Source: Bacteroidales bacterium UBA3856
GTDB taxonomy: Bacteria; Bacteroidota; Bacteroidia; Bacteroidales; UBA932
Assembly (NCBI GenBank): GCA_002392525.1
Contig: DGHE01000071.1
Location: 1 to 6,332 of the forward strand
Direction of reading: 5' to 3'
DNA: 6,332 nt
The notes beneath the pieces were generated by a model, which did not search any database, had not been told where the DNA came from, and saw only the letters and a program-made list of their open reading frames with translations. A program made the translations under genes and the position numbers. Each line of letters starts with the position of its first letter. The stretch's first letter is position 1. This document shows, piece by piece, positions 5,527 through 6,332 of this stretch.

Positions 5527-6332
5527 ATGGGAGCTATATCCATCGGCTGGATCGATATCTCAATTGTCGTCCTTTACCTTATATTTATTATCTGGTGGGG
5601 CCTCCGCCACGGTAAGAGTTCCGACGCGGGCTCGTATTTCCTGGCCGGCCGTTCCATGCCCTGGTGGATTGTGGGCCTGTCCCTGTTTGCCGCCAGCATT
5701 TCCTCCACCACCCTCATCGGCCAGTGCGGAGATGCCTACGACACGGGAGTGGCGGTCTTCAACTACAACCTCACCGGTGTGGTGGTGATGGTTTTCTTCG
5801 CCACCTTCCTGCTTCCGCTGTATATCAAGTCGGGCATCTTCACCATCCCCGAGTTCCTTGAGAAGCGTTTTGACAAGCGCTCGCGCTACTATTTCAGCGC
5901 CATCTGCATCATCGGCAACATTTTCCTGGACGCCGCAGGCGCCCTGTATGCCGCCGCCCTCATCATCAAGCTGGTGTTCCCTGCGGCAGACCTTCAGCTC
6001 ATCATCCTTGTCTTCGCCCTCCTCGCCGCCTCCTACACCATCCCCGGCGGCCTGTCATCGGCCATCAACGCGGAGCTCATCCAGGCGGTCATCCTCATCG
6101 TGGGGTCTGTCATCCTTACCTTCGCGTGCTTTGCAAACGGCGGCGTGGACTACCTCTCGTCCCTCTTCGCTTCCGGAGACATGTCGGTGAAGCTCATCCG
6201 GCCGCTGTCAGACCCCGCAACGCCCTGGCTGGGCCTCATTGTGGGCATGCCTGTTTCCGGCATTTACTTCTGGGCCAACAACCAGACGCTGGTGCAGCGC
6301 GTCCTGAGCGCCCGCAGCGTTGACGAAGGCCG
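5527..6332 (+). CDS. SSS-family sodium:solute symporter, N-terminal half (cut by window edge)
   Basis: The frame is open from the ATG at 5527 to the right edge, giving 268 codons of a family whose members usually run about 500-600 residues. It is an inner-membrane transporter of the solute:sodium symporter family (SGLT/PutP type), taking up an organic solute with sodium. Visible family features are a first hydrophobic helix at about 11-25, the SYFLAGRSMPWW block (36-47) leading into a helix with SLFAASISSTTLIG (52-65), FTIPEFLEKRF (105-115), YTIPGGLSSAINAELIQ (170-186), and WANNQTLVQRVLSAR (249-263). In vSGLT two sodium-binding residues of the second helix are Ala62 and Ile65; they correspond to Ala55 and Ile58 here. 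The other sodium and substrate residues lie beyond the window, so the substrate cannot be named. Sugars, sialic acid and similar carbohydrates are plausible given the family and the adjacent AraC-type regulator. The start is supported by the promoter at 5490 and by the helix position. Confidence 0.93.
   Translation, partial: MGAISIGWIDISIVVLYLIFIIWWGLRHGKSSDAGSYFLAGRSMPWWIVGLSLFAASISSTTLIGQCGDAYDTGVAVFNYNLTGVVVMVFFATFLLPLYIKSGIFTIPEFLEKRFDKRSRYYFSAICIIGNIFLDAAGALYAAALIIKLVFPAADLQLIILVFALLAASYTIPGGLSSAINAELIQAVILIVGSVILTFACFANGGVDYLSSLFASGDMSVKLIRPLSDPATPWLGLIVGMPVSGIYFWANNQTLVQRVLSARSVDEG

Noticed and set aside
5519..5788. Plus-strand open frames overlapping the symporter (also 5664-5861, 5858-6190 and 6126-6323)
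   Set aside because: They are in other frames of the symporter, give Ser/Pro-rich products and lack transporter motifs. The frame starting at 5527 has continuous SSS-family similarity to the window edge.
1..6332. CRISPR arrays, tRNA or rRNA genes, insertion sequences, phage or toxin-antitoxin genes
   Set aside because: No regularly spaced repeats, tRNA-like sequence, transposase motifs or terminal inverted repeats were seen. Apart from short gaps the window is filled by the six genes listed.

Overview
The window looks like chromosome from a fairly GC-rich member of the Bacteroidales (Bacteroidota). Coding DNA is GC-rich and intergenic gaps are AT-rich. The promoters visible are of the Bacteroidota type (-7 box TAnnTTTG, little or no Shine-Dalgarno). 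The protein families (a secreted tricorn-type S41 peptidase, a Bacteroidota-style class II fructose-bisphosphate aldolase N-terminus, an AraC regulator beside an SSS symporter) fit that group. I cannot place the genus with confidence; an Alistipes/Rikenellaceae- or Cryptobacteroides-like genome is an inference only.

Layout: five genes lie on the minus strand and one on the plus strand. Read in the minus direction they are an AraC-family regulator (5391-4540), nadD (4527-3970), gmk (3945-3379), a very large exported tricorn-like S41 peptidase (3377-147) and the first 25 codons of a class II fructose-bisphosphate aldolase (77-1, cut by the window edge). Gaps are 12, 24, 1 and 69 bases, so the first four could share a transcript. 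gmk and the aldolase nevertheless each have a good promoter box of their own. On the plus strand, diverging from the regulator across a 135-base AT-rich gap, is the N-terminal half of an SSS-family sodium:solute symporter (5527 to the right edge).

Functionally, nadD (NAD synthesis), gmk (GMP to GDP) and the aldolase (glycolysis) are core metabolism. The peptidase is predicted to work in the periplasm on peptides. The regulator and symporter form a plausible ligand-sensing and uptake pair, with the small molecule unknown.

Nothing here amounts to a clearly new system. The points most worth a second look are the one-base junction between gmk and the exported peptidase, a glycine in that peptidase next to its catalytic histidine, promoter boxes that sit almost on the start codons of gmk and the regulator, the nadD-then-gmk gene order, and small dyads in the regulator-symporter gap. 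Very long open frames opposite the real genes are treated as codon-bias artefacts.
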